A stretch of DNA of 60,142 nucleotides, taken from contig CAJURF010000012.1 in NCBI GenBank assembly GCA_910588825.1, forward strand, positions 3,309-63,450, given 5' to 3'. Source of the DNA: an uncultured Lachnospiraceae bacterium. GTDB lineage: Bacteria > Bacillota > Clostridia > Lachnospirales > Lachnospiraceae. Positions 42,767 to 51,176 of this stretch are shown piece by piece; position 1 is the first letter of the stretch, and every line of letters starts with the position of its first letter. The translations under genes and the position numbers were made by a program. The notes beneath the pieces are model-generated. The model searched no databases and was not told where the DNA came from. It saw only the letters and a list, made by a program, of their open reading frames with translations.

Positions 42767-43907
42767 CTGCCGGTACCTCCTGGTATTTTCTTAACACAAA
42801 GTACATAATCGTTCCGATGCCTTCCTTGCTGGATGCCCACACTTTACCCCCATGGTCTTCCATGATTTTTTTCACAATGGACAGGCCGATTCCGCTTCCT
42901 CCTTTGGAAGAATTCCGGGACACATCTGTGCGGTAAAAACGGTCAAAGATATTGGCCAAATCTTTGGCAGCAATCCCCTTGCCGTTGTCTTCAATCTCCA
43001 CCTGAATAAAATCACCCACATCCTTGATTCGTATCTGGATAATCCCATGTTCTTTGTTCATATATTTTACAGCGTTGCTGACAATATTGTTCACCACCCG
43101 CATCAGCTGCTCTCCATCGGCTATGATCATCACATCATCGCCCACATGATTGGCATAGACCAGTTCTATCCCTTTTACCTCCAGCTCCAGTTCCAGCTCT
43201 TCCGCACAGTCATTGAAATACTCATTGACACAGATCTTGCTGAAAGTATAGGGAATGCGGTTGGTATCGATTTTGGAATAAAAGGTCAATTCGTTGATCA
43301 AATGATCCATTTCCGTGGTTTTATTGTAGATTGTGCGGATATAACGTTCCATTTTCTCCGGTGTATCCGCCACCCCGTCCATGATCCCCTCTACATAGCC
43401 TTTTACCGCCGTAATAGGAGTCTTCAGATCGTGGGAGATATTGCTGATTAGCTCTTTGTGATCTTTATCCAGGACAATCTTTTCCTCTGTGGATTCCTTC
43501 AGCCGTATGCGCATCTCTTCAAAATCGCGGCATAACTCGGCAAACTCATCGTTTCCCTCCACATCCATCGTGAATTCCAGATTGCCCTCTTTGATATTGT
43601 TTGTTGCATTTTTCAGCTTTACCAAAGGCACAGCCACGCTCCGGTACAGCCAGGACCCCACCGTAACGCTGGTGAAAACCAAGATAACCAGAATCATAAA
43701 TAACACGTCCTTGGTCATCAGCTGGACTCTGGCCGTGCTGTCATTGGACTCGGCGATTGATAAGTCATAGGCCGTGTCTGCTGTCTGCACACCATTGCCC
43801 TGATTCGCCTGAAAATACCCAAATCCTATTAATGTGGCCATAAACAGAAGTAAGGGAACCAGTATAACCATCAGGAACCCTATAATAATTCTGGTCTGCA
43901 GTTTCAT
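42759..43907 (-). CDS. HAMP-domain sensor histidine kinase
   Basis: 382 residues. Two transmembrane segments (about 8-31 and 69-88) enclose only about 37 outside residues, so it may sense the membrane or need a partner. HAMP follows (about 85-140), then the phospho-His near 159 in NISHDLKTPITAVKGYVEGI. The ATPase has NIVSNAVKYM, IEDNGKGI, FDRFYRTD and GGSGIGLSIV. The ribosome site AGGAG lies inside the 3' arm of the hairpin that ends glgP, and the U-tract of that hairpin touches this ATG. Confidence 0.95.
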   Translation of the reverse strand: MKLQTRIIIGFLMVILVPLLLFMATLIGFGYFQANQGNGVQTADTAYDLSIAESNDSTARVQLMTKDVLFMILVILVFTSVTVGSWLYRSVAVPLVKLKNATNNIKEGNLEFTMDVEGNDEFAELCRDFEEMRIRLKESTEEKIVLDKDHKELISNISHDLKTPITAVKGYVEGIMDGVADTPEKMERYIRTIYNKTTEMDHLINELTFYSKIDTNRIPYTFSKICVNEYFNDCAEELELELEVKGIELVYANHVGDDVMIIADGEQLMRVVNNIVSNAVKYMNKEHGIIQIRIKDVGDFIQVEIEDNGKGIAAKDLANIFDRFYRTDVSRNSSKGGSGIGLSIVKKIMEDHGGKVWASSKEGIGTIMYFVLRKYQEVPADE

Positions 43908-43964
43908 AAAAAAATCCCCGCTCCTATGCTCTAATTGTAAACATTATAGCATAGGAGGGGGATT
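43908..43964 (-). terminator. glgP terminator with embedded promoter and ribosome site of the kinase gene
   Basis: On the minus strand AATCCCC plus CTCCTATGCT (43948-43964) pairs with AGCATAGGAG plus GGGGATT (43913-43930): 17 bp with one bulged C. Seven Ts follow (43908-43914) and end at the kinase ATG. TGCTATAAT, an extended -10, covers the 5' arm end and loop (43943-43951), so transcripts begun there would lack the 5' arm. Confidence 0.75.
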
Positions 43965-43999
43965 CCATCTCTAAATTTTCTATAAAATTCGTCCGAATT

Positions 44000-46456
44000 C
44001 TACAACTCTACTTTATCCAAATGCCAGATCTCATCCACATATTCCTGGATTGTCCGGTCAGAGGTAAATTTGCCGCAGCTTGCTGTATTTAAAATCGCAC
44101 TCTTTGCCCAGCCTTTTTCGTCCCGGTATGCCGCTTCCACTTTCTTCTGTGCCTCTGCATAAGCACGGAAATCAGCCAATATGAAGTACATATCTGCTTT
44201 ATTAAATTTGGACGTAAAGAGCAGAGAATCATAAATCTCTCTGAACAGTTCTGGGTCGTGGGGCGCAACAGCACCATTAATCAGCTGCATCAGCACCTGG
44301 CGGATCTCATTGTCTGTGTTGAAAATCTTCATGGGGTCATAGCCGCCGTTGTTTTCATAGGAAATAACCTCATCGGAAGACAAGCCGAAGATAAATGCGT
44401 TTTCTTCACCCACTTCCTCCACAATCTCCACATTGGCACCGTCCATGGTTCCCAGTGTCAGTGCACCGTTGAGCATAAACTTCATATTACCCGTTCCGGA
44501 AGCTTCTTTGCTCGCTGTGGAAATCTGCTCAGATACATCTGCTGCTGCAAAAATCATTTCTGCATTGGATACCCGGTAGTTCTCAATGAACACAACTTTG
44601 ATCCTGCCTTTGATAGAGGCATCGTTATTTACCACATCCGCTACGGAATTAATCAATTTAATAATTAATTTCGCCCTGTGATAAGCGGCAGATGCCTTTG
44701 CTCCGAAGATAAATGTTCTGGGATAGAACTCCATTTCCGGATGGGCTTTTAACTGGTTATACAGGTACATCACATGGAGGATATTCAGCAGCTGGCGTTT
44801 GTATTCATGGAGACGTTTTACCTGCACATCGAAGATTGAACGGGGGTCCACTTCCACGCCGTTATGCTGTTTGATATATTTTGCCAGACGCACTTTATTC
44901 CGGTATTTAATATTCATAAATTCCTGCTGGGCCTGTTCGTCGTCTGCGTAAACTTTCAGTTTCCCAATATGGCTTAAATCTGTGATCCATTCGTCGCCGA
45001 TATGCTTGGTCACCCAGTCAGCCAGCAGAGGATTGCCGTGGAGCAGGAAACGCCTCTGTGTGATACCGTTAGTCTTATTATTAAATTTCTCCGGCATCAT
45101 CTCATAGAAGTCTTTCAGCTCCTGTTTCTTCAAGATTTCTGTGTGCAGCCGTGCCACACCGTTGACTGAATAACCTGCTGCAATGGCCAGATGTGCCATC
45201 TTCACCTGTCCATCGTAAATAATAGCCATTTTCTGGACTTTTTCATGATTTCCTGGATATTTTTTCTCGATTTCCAGGATAAAACGCCGGTTGATTTCTT
45301 CGATAATCTGGTAAACCCTGGGCAGCAGCCTGGAGAACAGCTCAATGGGCCATTTTTCCAATGCCTCAGACATAATTGTATGGTTGGTGTAAGCACAGGT
45401 CTTTGTGGTAATTTCCCACGCCTCATCCCATTCCAATCCTTCTTCATCCAGCAGGATTCTCATCAATTCTGCCACTGCCACAGTGGGATGGGTATCGTTC
45501 ATCTGGAACGAAGCCTTTTCGTAGAACTTGCGGATGTCCGAATGGGTGCTCTTATATTTCGCAATGATTTGCTGCACACTGGCTGAAATAAAGAAATACT
45601 GCTGTTTCAGACGCAGTTCTTTTCCCGCATAGTGGTTGTCATTGGGGTACAATACCTCTACAATATTCCGGGCCAGATTTTCCTGTTCCACCGCCTTGCG
45701 GTAATCTCCTTTGTCAAAAGAATCCAGGTGGAAGTCCACAATCGGCTGGGCATCCCAGATACGCAGGGTATTTACAATTCCGTTGCCATATCCCAGAATG
45801 GGCATGTCGTAGGGAATGGCCAGCACTGACTGATAATTCTCATGGATGAATTTCTGTGATTTTGTGGCTTCGTCGTATTCCACACGCACATAGCCGCCGA
45901 ACCGTACCTCCTGGGCGTATTCCGGGCGGCGCAGTTCGAAGGGATAGCCGTCTTTCAGCCAGTTGTCCGGCACTTCCATCTGATAGCCGTCTTTAATTTC
46001 CTGCTTAAACATTCCATAGCGGTAGCGGATTCCGCATCCATATGCACAATAGCCCAGAGTAGCCAGGGAATCCAGGAAACATGCCGCCAGACGTCCCAGA
46101 CCGCCATTTCCCAGCGCTGGATCTGGTTCCTCGTCTTCCAGAATATCCAGGTCAACCCCCAGCTCATCCAACGCCGCTCTCACTTCATCCATGGCTTTTA
46201 AGTTCAGCAGGTTATTTCCCAGCGCCCGGCCCATAAGGAATTCCATGGACATATAATATACTTTTTTCGGGTCCTGTTTGTCATATGCTTCCTGGGTTTT
46301 AATCCAGTCATCCATAATAGTATCTTCCACTGCATAGGCAACTGCCTGAAACAGCTGCTGAGGCGTAGCTTCCTCCAAATTTTTCCGATACAGGGATTTT
46401 ACATTTTCTCTGACTTCTTTCTTAAACTGCTCCTTTTCAAACCTTTCACTAACCAT
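44000..46456 (-). CDS. glgP: glycogen/alpha-glucan phosphorylase
   Basis: 818 residues. Releases glucose-1-phosphate from alpha-1,4-glucans using pyridoxal phosphate. Marks: ALGNGGLGRLAACFLDSLATL, YGIRYRYGMF, the FQMNDTHPTVAVAELMR helix. The PLP-lysine region is ISTASKEASGTGNMKFMLNGALTLGT. Also VKRLHEYKRQLLN and IFGAKASAAYHRAKLIIKL. Full length. It lies 71 bp after ileS and ends in a strong hairpin before a two-component pair. Confidence 0.97.
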   Translation of the reverse strand: MVSERFEKEQFKKEVRENVKSLYRKNLEEATPQQLFQAVAYAVEDTIMDDWIKTQEAYDKQDPKKVYYMSMEFLMGRALGNNLLNLKAMDEVRAALDELGVDLDILEDEEPDPALGNGGLGRLAACFLDSLATLGYCAYGCGIRYRYGMFKQEIKDGYQMEVPDNWLKDGYPFELRRPEYAQEVRFGGYVRVEYDEATKSQKFIHENYQSVLAIPYDMPILGYGNGIVNTLRIWDAQPIVDFHLDSFDKGDYRKAVEQENLARNIVEVLYPNDNHYAGKELRLKQQYFFISASVQQIIAKYKSTHSDIRKFYEKASFQMNDTHPTVAVAELMRILLDEEGLEWDEAWEITTKTCAYTNHTIMSEALEKWPIELFSRLLPRVYQIIEEINRRFILEIEKKYPGNHEKVQKMAIIYDGQVKMAHLAIAAGYSVNGVARLHTEILKKQELKDFYEMMPEKFNNKTNGITQRRFLLHGNPLLADWVTKHIGDEWITDLSHIGKLKVYADDEQAQQEFMNIKYRNKVRLAKYIKQHNGVEVDPRSIFDVQVKRLHEYKRQLLNILHVMYLYNQLKAHPEMEFYPRTFIFGAKASAAYHRAKLIIKLINSVADVVNNDASIKGRIKVVFIENYRVSNAEMIFAAADVSEQISTASKEASGTGNMKFMLNGALTLGTMDGANVEIVEEVGEENAFIFGLSSDEVISYENNGGYDPMKIFNTDNEIRQVLMQLINGAVAPHDPELFREIYDSLLFTSKFNKADMYFILADFRAYAEAQKKVEAAYRDEKGWAKSAILNTASCGKFTSDRTIQEYVDEIWHLDKVEL

Positions 46457-46527
46457 TGGCTGTCCTCCTCGTCTTTATGTTAATTATATTTCATTGCATT
46501 CCTGATGATAACAAACTTGTGCTGTCT

Positions 46528-49500
46528 TTAAGAAATGCGCTCCACCCCCAGGGTTACTGCTTCCGAATTGATGTTCCAGCTTTTCTCATATCCGGATGTC
46601 TCTCCCAGACCCATTGTTTCTGCAAGAACTTCCTGGCAGATTTCCTCTTTGTGGGTCTGCATCAGTTTCTCAATCTTTTCGTTTCCTGCGGCAAAAACCC
46701 GGATTTTGTCTGTTACTTCGAATCCTGCCTCTTTCCTCATGGTCTGAACTTTGCTGACAATCTCCCGGATAAATCCTTCTTCAATCAGGTCTTCTGTCAG
46801 TTCCACATCCAGCACCACAGTCACTTCCCCGTAAGAGTCTGACACATACCGCTCCATCTGTGCTGTCTCGATGAGCAGGTCGTCTTCTGTCAGAACCACC
46901 TGTGTTCCCTGGACCTCAAATTTAAGACTGCCCTGGGATTTCAGTTCTTCCATGGCCTTTGCACCGTCCAGAGATGACAGGTATCCGCGGATGCCGCCTA
47001 CAAGCTTCCCGTACTTGGGGCCCACTACTTTCAGCTGGGGCTTGAAGGTATAGGAAATAAATCCGGAGATATCCTCTGTAAATTCCACCTGACGGATATT
47101 TAACTCGTCCGCAATAATCTCGGTGTAAATACCGTCCAGTGTTTCCGCCGCTTTCACATACATTTTCGCCAGCGGCTGGCGGTTCTTTCTGTTGGCCGCG
47201 TTTCTGCAGGCCCTTCCCAGCACCACGATTGCCAGGAGTTCTTCCATTTTCTCCTCCAGCTCTTTGTCAATCCAAGCGGGATTGCTCTGAGGATAACTGC
47301 ACAGGTGAATGCTCTCTGGTGCTGAGGAATCAACGCTTCTCACAAGGTTCTGGTAGATCTCCTCTGTCATAAAAGGAATCAGGGGTGCGGCAGTCTTACA
47401 CACCTGCACAAGCGCGGTATACAATGTCATATACGCATTAATCTTATCCTTGGGCATTCCCTTTGCCCAGAACCGCTCTCTGCTTCGCCTTACATACCAG
47501 TTGCTCATATCGTCCACAAACTCCTGCAGAGCCCTGGCGCTCTCCGGAATCCGGTAGTTTTCCATATGACCGTCCACTGCCTCTATTAATGTGTTCAGCC
47601 GGGATAACAGCCATTTATCCATGATATTCAGGCTGTCATAATCTAATTCATATTTTGTGGCATCAAACTGGTCAATATTTGCATAGAGAACAAAGAACGC
47701 ATAAGTGTTCCACAGAGTCCCCATAAATTTCCGCTGGCCCTCTGTCACCGCCTTTCCGTGGAAACGATTGGGCAGCCAGGGTGCGCTGTTTTCGTAGAAA
47801 TACCACCGGATGGCATCTGCCCCGAATTCCTCCAGCGCATCAAAGGGATCCACGGCATTCCCCTTGGATTTGCTCATTTTCTGGCCGTTTTCATCCTGCA
47901 CATGGCCCAGCACCAGCACATTGCGGTAAGGCGCCTTGTTGAAAATCAAGGTGGAAATGGCCAGCAGGGAATAGAACCATCCTCTGGTCTGGTCCACGGC
48001 CTCTGAGATAAAGTCCGCCGGAAACTGCTGCTCAAACAGCTCTTTATTCTCAAAAGGATAATGGTGCTGTGCAAATGGCATTGCCCCGGAGTCAAACCAG
48101 CAGTCAATTACCTCCGGCACACGGTGCATCTGGCCCCCGCATTTGGGACAGCGGATGGTAACCGCGTCGATATACGGCCTGTGCAGCTCGATCTCATCCG
48201 GGCAGTTGTCTGACATTTCTTTTAATTCCTCGATGCTTCCGATAGAATGCATGTGGCCACAGGAACATTCCCAGATATTCAGCGGGGTCCCCCAGTAGCG
48301 GTTCCGGCTGATACCCCAGTCCTGCACATTCTCCAGCCAGTCGCCGAAACGCCCTTTTCCGATGCTTTCCGGAATCCAGTTGATGGTGTTGTTATTCCGG
48401 ATCAGATCTTCCTTCACAGCCGTCATTTTGATAAACCAGGATTCTCTTGCATAGTAAATCAGCGGTGTATCACATCTCCAGCAGTGGGGATAGCTGTGCT
48501 CGAATTTGGGCGCGTCATACAACAGCTTTCTGTCCTCTAAATCCTGCAGAATAAAGCGGTCTGCCTCTTTGCAGAAAGTTCCCGCCCAGGGTGTCTCCTC
48601 AGTCATTTTGCCGGCCTCGTCCACCAGCTGGACAAAAGGCAGGTCATATTTACGCCCCACATTGGCGTCGTCCTCACCGAAAGCAGGCGCAATGTGTACC
48701 ACACCGGTTCCGTCCGTCAGCGTAACATACGAATCACAGGTCACATAAAATGCTTTTTTCTTTGTATTCACAAAGGAAAACAAAGGCTCGTACTCCATAT
48801 ATTCCAGCTCTTTTCCCTTATAAGTCTCCAAGACCTCATAGGCTGGCACATCTTCACCGCCCAGCTTTCCAAGAACGGTATCTAACAGAGCTTCCGCCAT
48901 GTAATAGACACATCCGTCAGCCGCTTTGACCTTGGCATACGCTTCTTCTGGATTCACACACAGACCCACATTGGACGGCAGGGTCCAGGGGGTGGTGGTC
49001 CAAGCCAGAATATAGGCATCCTCGCCTTTTACACTAAACCGCACAATGGCAGAGCGCTCCTTTACATCCTTGTACCCCTGGGCCACCTCATGGCTGGACA
49101 GGGGGGTTCCGCATCTGGGGCAGTAGGGGACAATTTTATACCCTTTGTACAGCAGGTCTTTCTCCCAGATCTGCTTCAGCGCCCACCATTCTGACTCGAT
49201 AAATTCATCGTGATAGGTCACGTACGGGTCATCCATATCCGCCCAGAATCCCACTGTTCCGGAAAAATCCTCCCACATGCCCTTATATTTCCACACACTT
49301 TCTTTACAGTGTTTGATAAACGGCTCCAGGCCGTATTCCTCAATCTGCTCTTTTCCATCCAGGCCCAGTGCCCGTTCCACCTCCAGCTCCACCGGCAGGC
49401 CGTGTGTATCCCATCCGGCTTTTCTTGGAACCATATTGCCCTTCATTGTGCGGTATCTTGGTATCATGTCCTTAATCACGCGGGTCAATACATGTCCAAT

Positions 49501-49665
49501 GTGAGGTTTCCCGTTTGCCGTGGGAGGCCCGTCGTAAAAAGTATACTGAGGACTTCCCTCCCGCTGTTTCATACTCTTCTCAAAGATATGATTATCTTCC
49601 CAGAATTTTTGAATCTTTTTTTCCCGTTCCACAAAGTTCAGATTCGTATCCACTTTCTGATACAC
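46528..49665 (-). CDS. ileS: isoleucyl-tRNA synthetase (long, IleS2-like form)
   Basis: 1045 residues charging tRNA-Ile. HIGH motif in PPTANGKPHIGHVL (about 47-60) and KMSKSKGN for the second ATP loop. The editing domain contains WTTTPWTLPSNVGL and GTGVVHIAPAFGEDD. The length, the opening FVEREKKIQKFWEDN, and the absence of a C-terminal Cys-rich zinc finger fit the second bacterial clade (IleS2). Members of that clade are often less sensitive to mupirocin. I do not see a T-box leader; a repeat and a separate small RNA lie upstream. Confidence 0.95.
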   Translation of the reverse strand: MYQKVDTNLNFVEREKKIQKFWEDNHIFEKSMKQREGSPQYTFYDGPPTANGKPHIGHVLTRVIKDMIPRYRTMKGNMVPRKAGWDTHGLPVELEVERALGLDGKEQIEEYGLEPFIKHCKESVWKYKGMWEDFSGTVGFWADMDDPYVTYHDEFIESEWWALKQIWEKDLLYKGYKIVPYCPRCGTPLSSHEVAQGYKDVKERSAIVRFSVKGEDAYILAWTTTPWTLPSNVGLCVNPEEAYAKVKAADGCVYYMAEALLDTVLGKLGGEDVPAYEVLETYKGKELEYMEYEPLFSFVNTKKKAFYVTCDSYVTLTDGTGVVHIAPAFGEDDANVGRKYDLPFVQLVDEAGKMTEETPWAGTFCKEADRFILQDLEDRKLLYDAPKFEHSYPHCWRCDTPLIYYARESWFIKMTAVKEDLIRNNNTINWIPESIGKGRFGDWLENVQDWGISRNRYWGTPLNIWECSCGHMHSIGSIEELKEMSDNCPDEIELHRPYIDAVTIRCPKCGGQMHRVPEVIDCWFDSGAMPFAQHHYPFENKELFEQQFPADFISEAVDQTRGWFYSLLAISTLIFNKAPYRNVLVLGHVQDENGQKMSKSKGNAVDPFDALEEFGADAIRWYFYENSAPWLPNRFHGKAVTEGQRKFMGTLWNTYAFFVLYANIDQFDATKYELDYDSLNIMDKWLLSRLNTLIEAVDGHMENYRIPESARALQEFVDDMSNWYVRRSRERFWAKGMPKDKINAYMTLYTALVQVCKTAAPLIPFMTEEIYQNLVRSVDSSAPESIHLCSYPQSNPAWIDKELEEKMEELLAIVVLGRACRNAANRKNRQPLAKMYVKAAETLDGIYTEIIADELNIRQVEFTEDISGFISYTFKPQLKVVGPKYGKLVGGIRGYLSSLDGAKAMEELKSQGSLKFEVQGTQVVLTEDDLLIETAQMERYVSDSYGEVTVVLDVELTEDLIEEGFIREIVSKVQTMRKEAGFEVTDKIRVFAAGNEKIEKLMQTHKEEICQEVLAETMGLGETSGYEKSWNINSEAVTLGVERIS

Positions 49666-49702
49666 TGGCTCTACCTCCTGATTCCGTTTCCTGCAGTTCC
49701 CT

Positions 49703-49881
49703 AGAGTGTGTTTGAAAATTGCTTTATGTCAACCGTGCGCCACAATTTGTACCCAAGGGTATGATATGGGAGATTTGTTTCGCATGAGGGCGCTGCAGCG
49801 GGCTACAGCAGCCGAATAAGAGGCAAATCTGCCGCAAAGTGGGGCGTATGGGTGGCGTGAATGAATTTTCAAACACGCTCT
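49703..49881. repeat. 179-bp inverted-repeat element, copy B (MITE-like)
   Basis: Same length and about 96% identical to 11126-11304. Ends AGAGTGTGTTTGAAAAT and ATTTTCAAACACGCTCT, both preceded or followed by a CTAG context. It separates ileS from the small RNA at 49896-50036. Any transcript reading into ileS from that RNA must cross this element. Confidence 0.9.
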
Positions 49882-49895
49882 AGTGCTTATAAAGT

Positions 49896-49922
49896 AAAAA
49901 TCCGTCCTGTTAAAAGGACGGA
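49896..49922 (-). terminator. intrinsic terminator of the small RNA
   Basis: Minus strand TCCGTCCT, loop of 6, AGGACGGA, then TTTTT. A perfect 8-bp stem. It would block or attenuate reading into ileS. Confidence 0.85.
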
Positions 49923-50036
49923 GCTGTTTCCGCTTACTCAGTGTTATTTAGATAGTTCCTTACTGCCTGTTCTGTCCATTCGGTGTCCAAAACCGCCGGA
50001 TAGCTCTATCTGTAATACACAAACAGGCAGAATACA
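49896..50036 (-). ncRNA. unclassified small RNA or leader upstream of ileS
   Basis: A consensus promoter (50042-50070) and an intrinsic terminator (49896-49922) define about 140 nt on the minus strand with no convincing reading frame. The 5' part closes with a 9-bp stem, AACAGGCAG/CTGCCTGTT (50022-50030 with 49963-49971), around smaller hairpins such as GATAGAGCTATC. I do not recognise a T-box, L-leader or known riboswitch in it. Ends are inferred from the promoter and U-tract. Confidence 0.55.
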
Positions 50037-50041
50037 TTACT

Positions 50042-50070
50042 ATAATATATCCCGCATTGTGATTTGTCAA
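50042..50070 (-). promoter_or_regulatory. consensus sigma-A promoter of the small RNA
   Basis: Minus strand TTGACA (50065-50070), 17-base spacer, TATTAT (50042-50047). Eleven of twelve box positions match consensus. Confidence 0.8.
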
Positions 50071-50284
50071 GACAGGATATGGTAAAAACCACGGTAAACG
50101 CACGTTTTTGTATCTTCTCAATGAGAAAAAAATATGCTGTTTCCCCGTCAAGGAAGGACATAGTATTTTCTGAAGGCTGCTCGAAATAGTACGGTATATT
50201 CAGCAGACAGCTTCTTTCCAAAGGAGGCGGGTTTCTTCCTCAGCGATTTGGGTTCGAAGCAGTTCTGCTCCGTCTAAAAAGGCT

Positions 50285-50366
50285 AGAGCGTGTTTGAAAA
50301 TTGCTTTATGTCAACTGTGCGCCACCGTTTGTACCCAAGGGTATGATATGGGAGATTTGCTTCGCA
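50285..50366. repeat. truncated copy C of the 179-bp element
   Basis: The left 82 bp of the element (AGAGCGTGTTTGAAAATTGC onward to TTCGCAT), then an abrupt switch to an unrelated gene fragment. The right inverted end is missing. It is preceded by CT, as copy B is. Confidence 0.85.
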
Positions 50367-50448
50367 TCAAATCTTTTCTGTATTCTTTCAGCTCCAGATT
50401 CATAGCTGCCGCAAAACCTGGATGCCACTGAATCTTTGTACTACTCAT
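50311..50448 (-). pseudogene. 5' fragment of an Rpn/PD-(D/E)XK transposase-family gene fused to repeat copy C
   Basis: An ATG at 50448 behind AAAGGATG gives MSSTKIQWHPGFAAAMNLEL, then KEYRKDL, the start typical of Rpn-type recombination-promoting nucleases in gut Clostridia (usual pattern IQWHPGFxAAM). After about 27 residues the frame runs into copy C of the repeat and stops at 50311. Usual length is about 300 residues, so the nuclease domain is gone. A deletion joining the repeat to the gene start is the likely cause. Confidence 0.7.
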
Positions 50449-50574
50449 TATAACATCCTTTCTATATTCTTTCTACAAATTTTCATCCAAACACGCTTTA
50501 AGCATAATCCCTCATTCTCTGGACATTCTAACCATATACCAAATTTCAAAATTGACATGCAGGAGGAAGTAAAA

Positions 50575-51003
50575 ATGTTCGGAATCTTAATCGCACTGTT
50601 ATCCGGTGCTCTGATGAGTATTCAAGGTGTTTTTAATACACAGGTGACAAAACAGACTGATTTATGGGTGTCTACTGGCTGGGTGCAGCTTTCCGCTTTT
50701 GCTGTCTGCATTGCGGCATGGCTGTTTACCGGACGTTCCAGTATATCTGCCCTCCTGGATGTGAGCCCGAAATATATGCTGCTGGGAGGAGTCATCGGTG
50801 CATTTATCACAGTGACCGTGATACAGAGCATGAGCGCCCTAGGGCCGGCCCGGTCCGTGATGCTCATTGTGATCTCTCAGCTGATTATCGCCTATGTGAT
50901 CGAACTTCTGGGGATGTTCGGAGTGGACAAACAGCCGCTGGAATGGAGGAAAATAATCGGCATGGCAGTCTCCATTGTGGGAATTATCATTTTTAAGTGG
51001 TAA
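50575..51003 (+). CDS. DMT-type small membrane transporter (YdcZ/DUF606-like)
   Basis: 142 residues with five hydrophobic segments: GILIALLSGALMSIQGVFNTQV, an AAWLFTGR segment, LLGGVIGAFITVTVIQSM, VMLIVISQLIIAYVIELLGMFG, and IGMAVSIVGIIIF. The half-size plan with the GALMSIQGVFN opening fits the YdcZ family of the drug/metabolite transporter superfamily; these often work as pairs or dimers. GCAGGAGGAAGT precedes the ATG at 50575, so longer upstream frames are rejected. Substrate unknown. Confidence 0.85.
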   Translation: MFGILIALLSGALMSIQGVFNTQVTKQTDLWVSTGWVQLSAFAVCIAAWLFTGRSSISALLDVSPKYMLLGGVIGAFITVTVIQSMSALGPARSVMLIVISQLIIAYVIELLGMFGVDKQPLEWRKIIGMAVSIVGIIIFKW

Positions 51004-51176
51004 GGATCTCTAGAGCGTGTCTTAGAATTAGAAAGTCTATTGCTTTCTATCATGGAATCCTTTAAACTGTATACTGCAAAAGCAGGGCTTGAGACTGACA
51101 TGAAACATGTTTAGCCGCAAAAGGACCCTGATGAGCTTTTATCGGATACACGCAGACATACAAAAAAGGAGACAAC

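Noticed and set aside
49882..50070. T-box riboswitch upstream of ileS
   Set aside because: The terminator is present, but I cannot find the conserved GGUGGNACC antiterminator sequence or a stem I specifier region, and the RNA is too short for a standard T-box.
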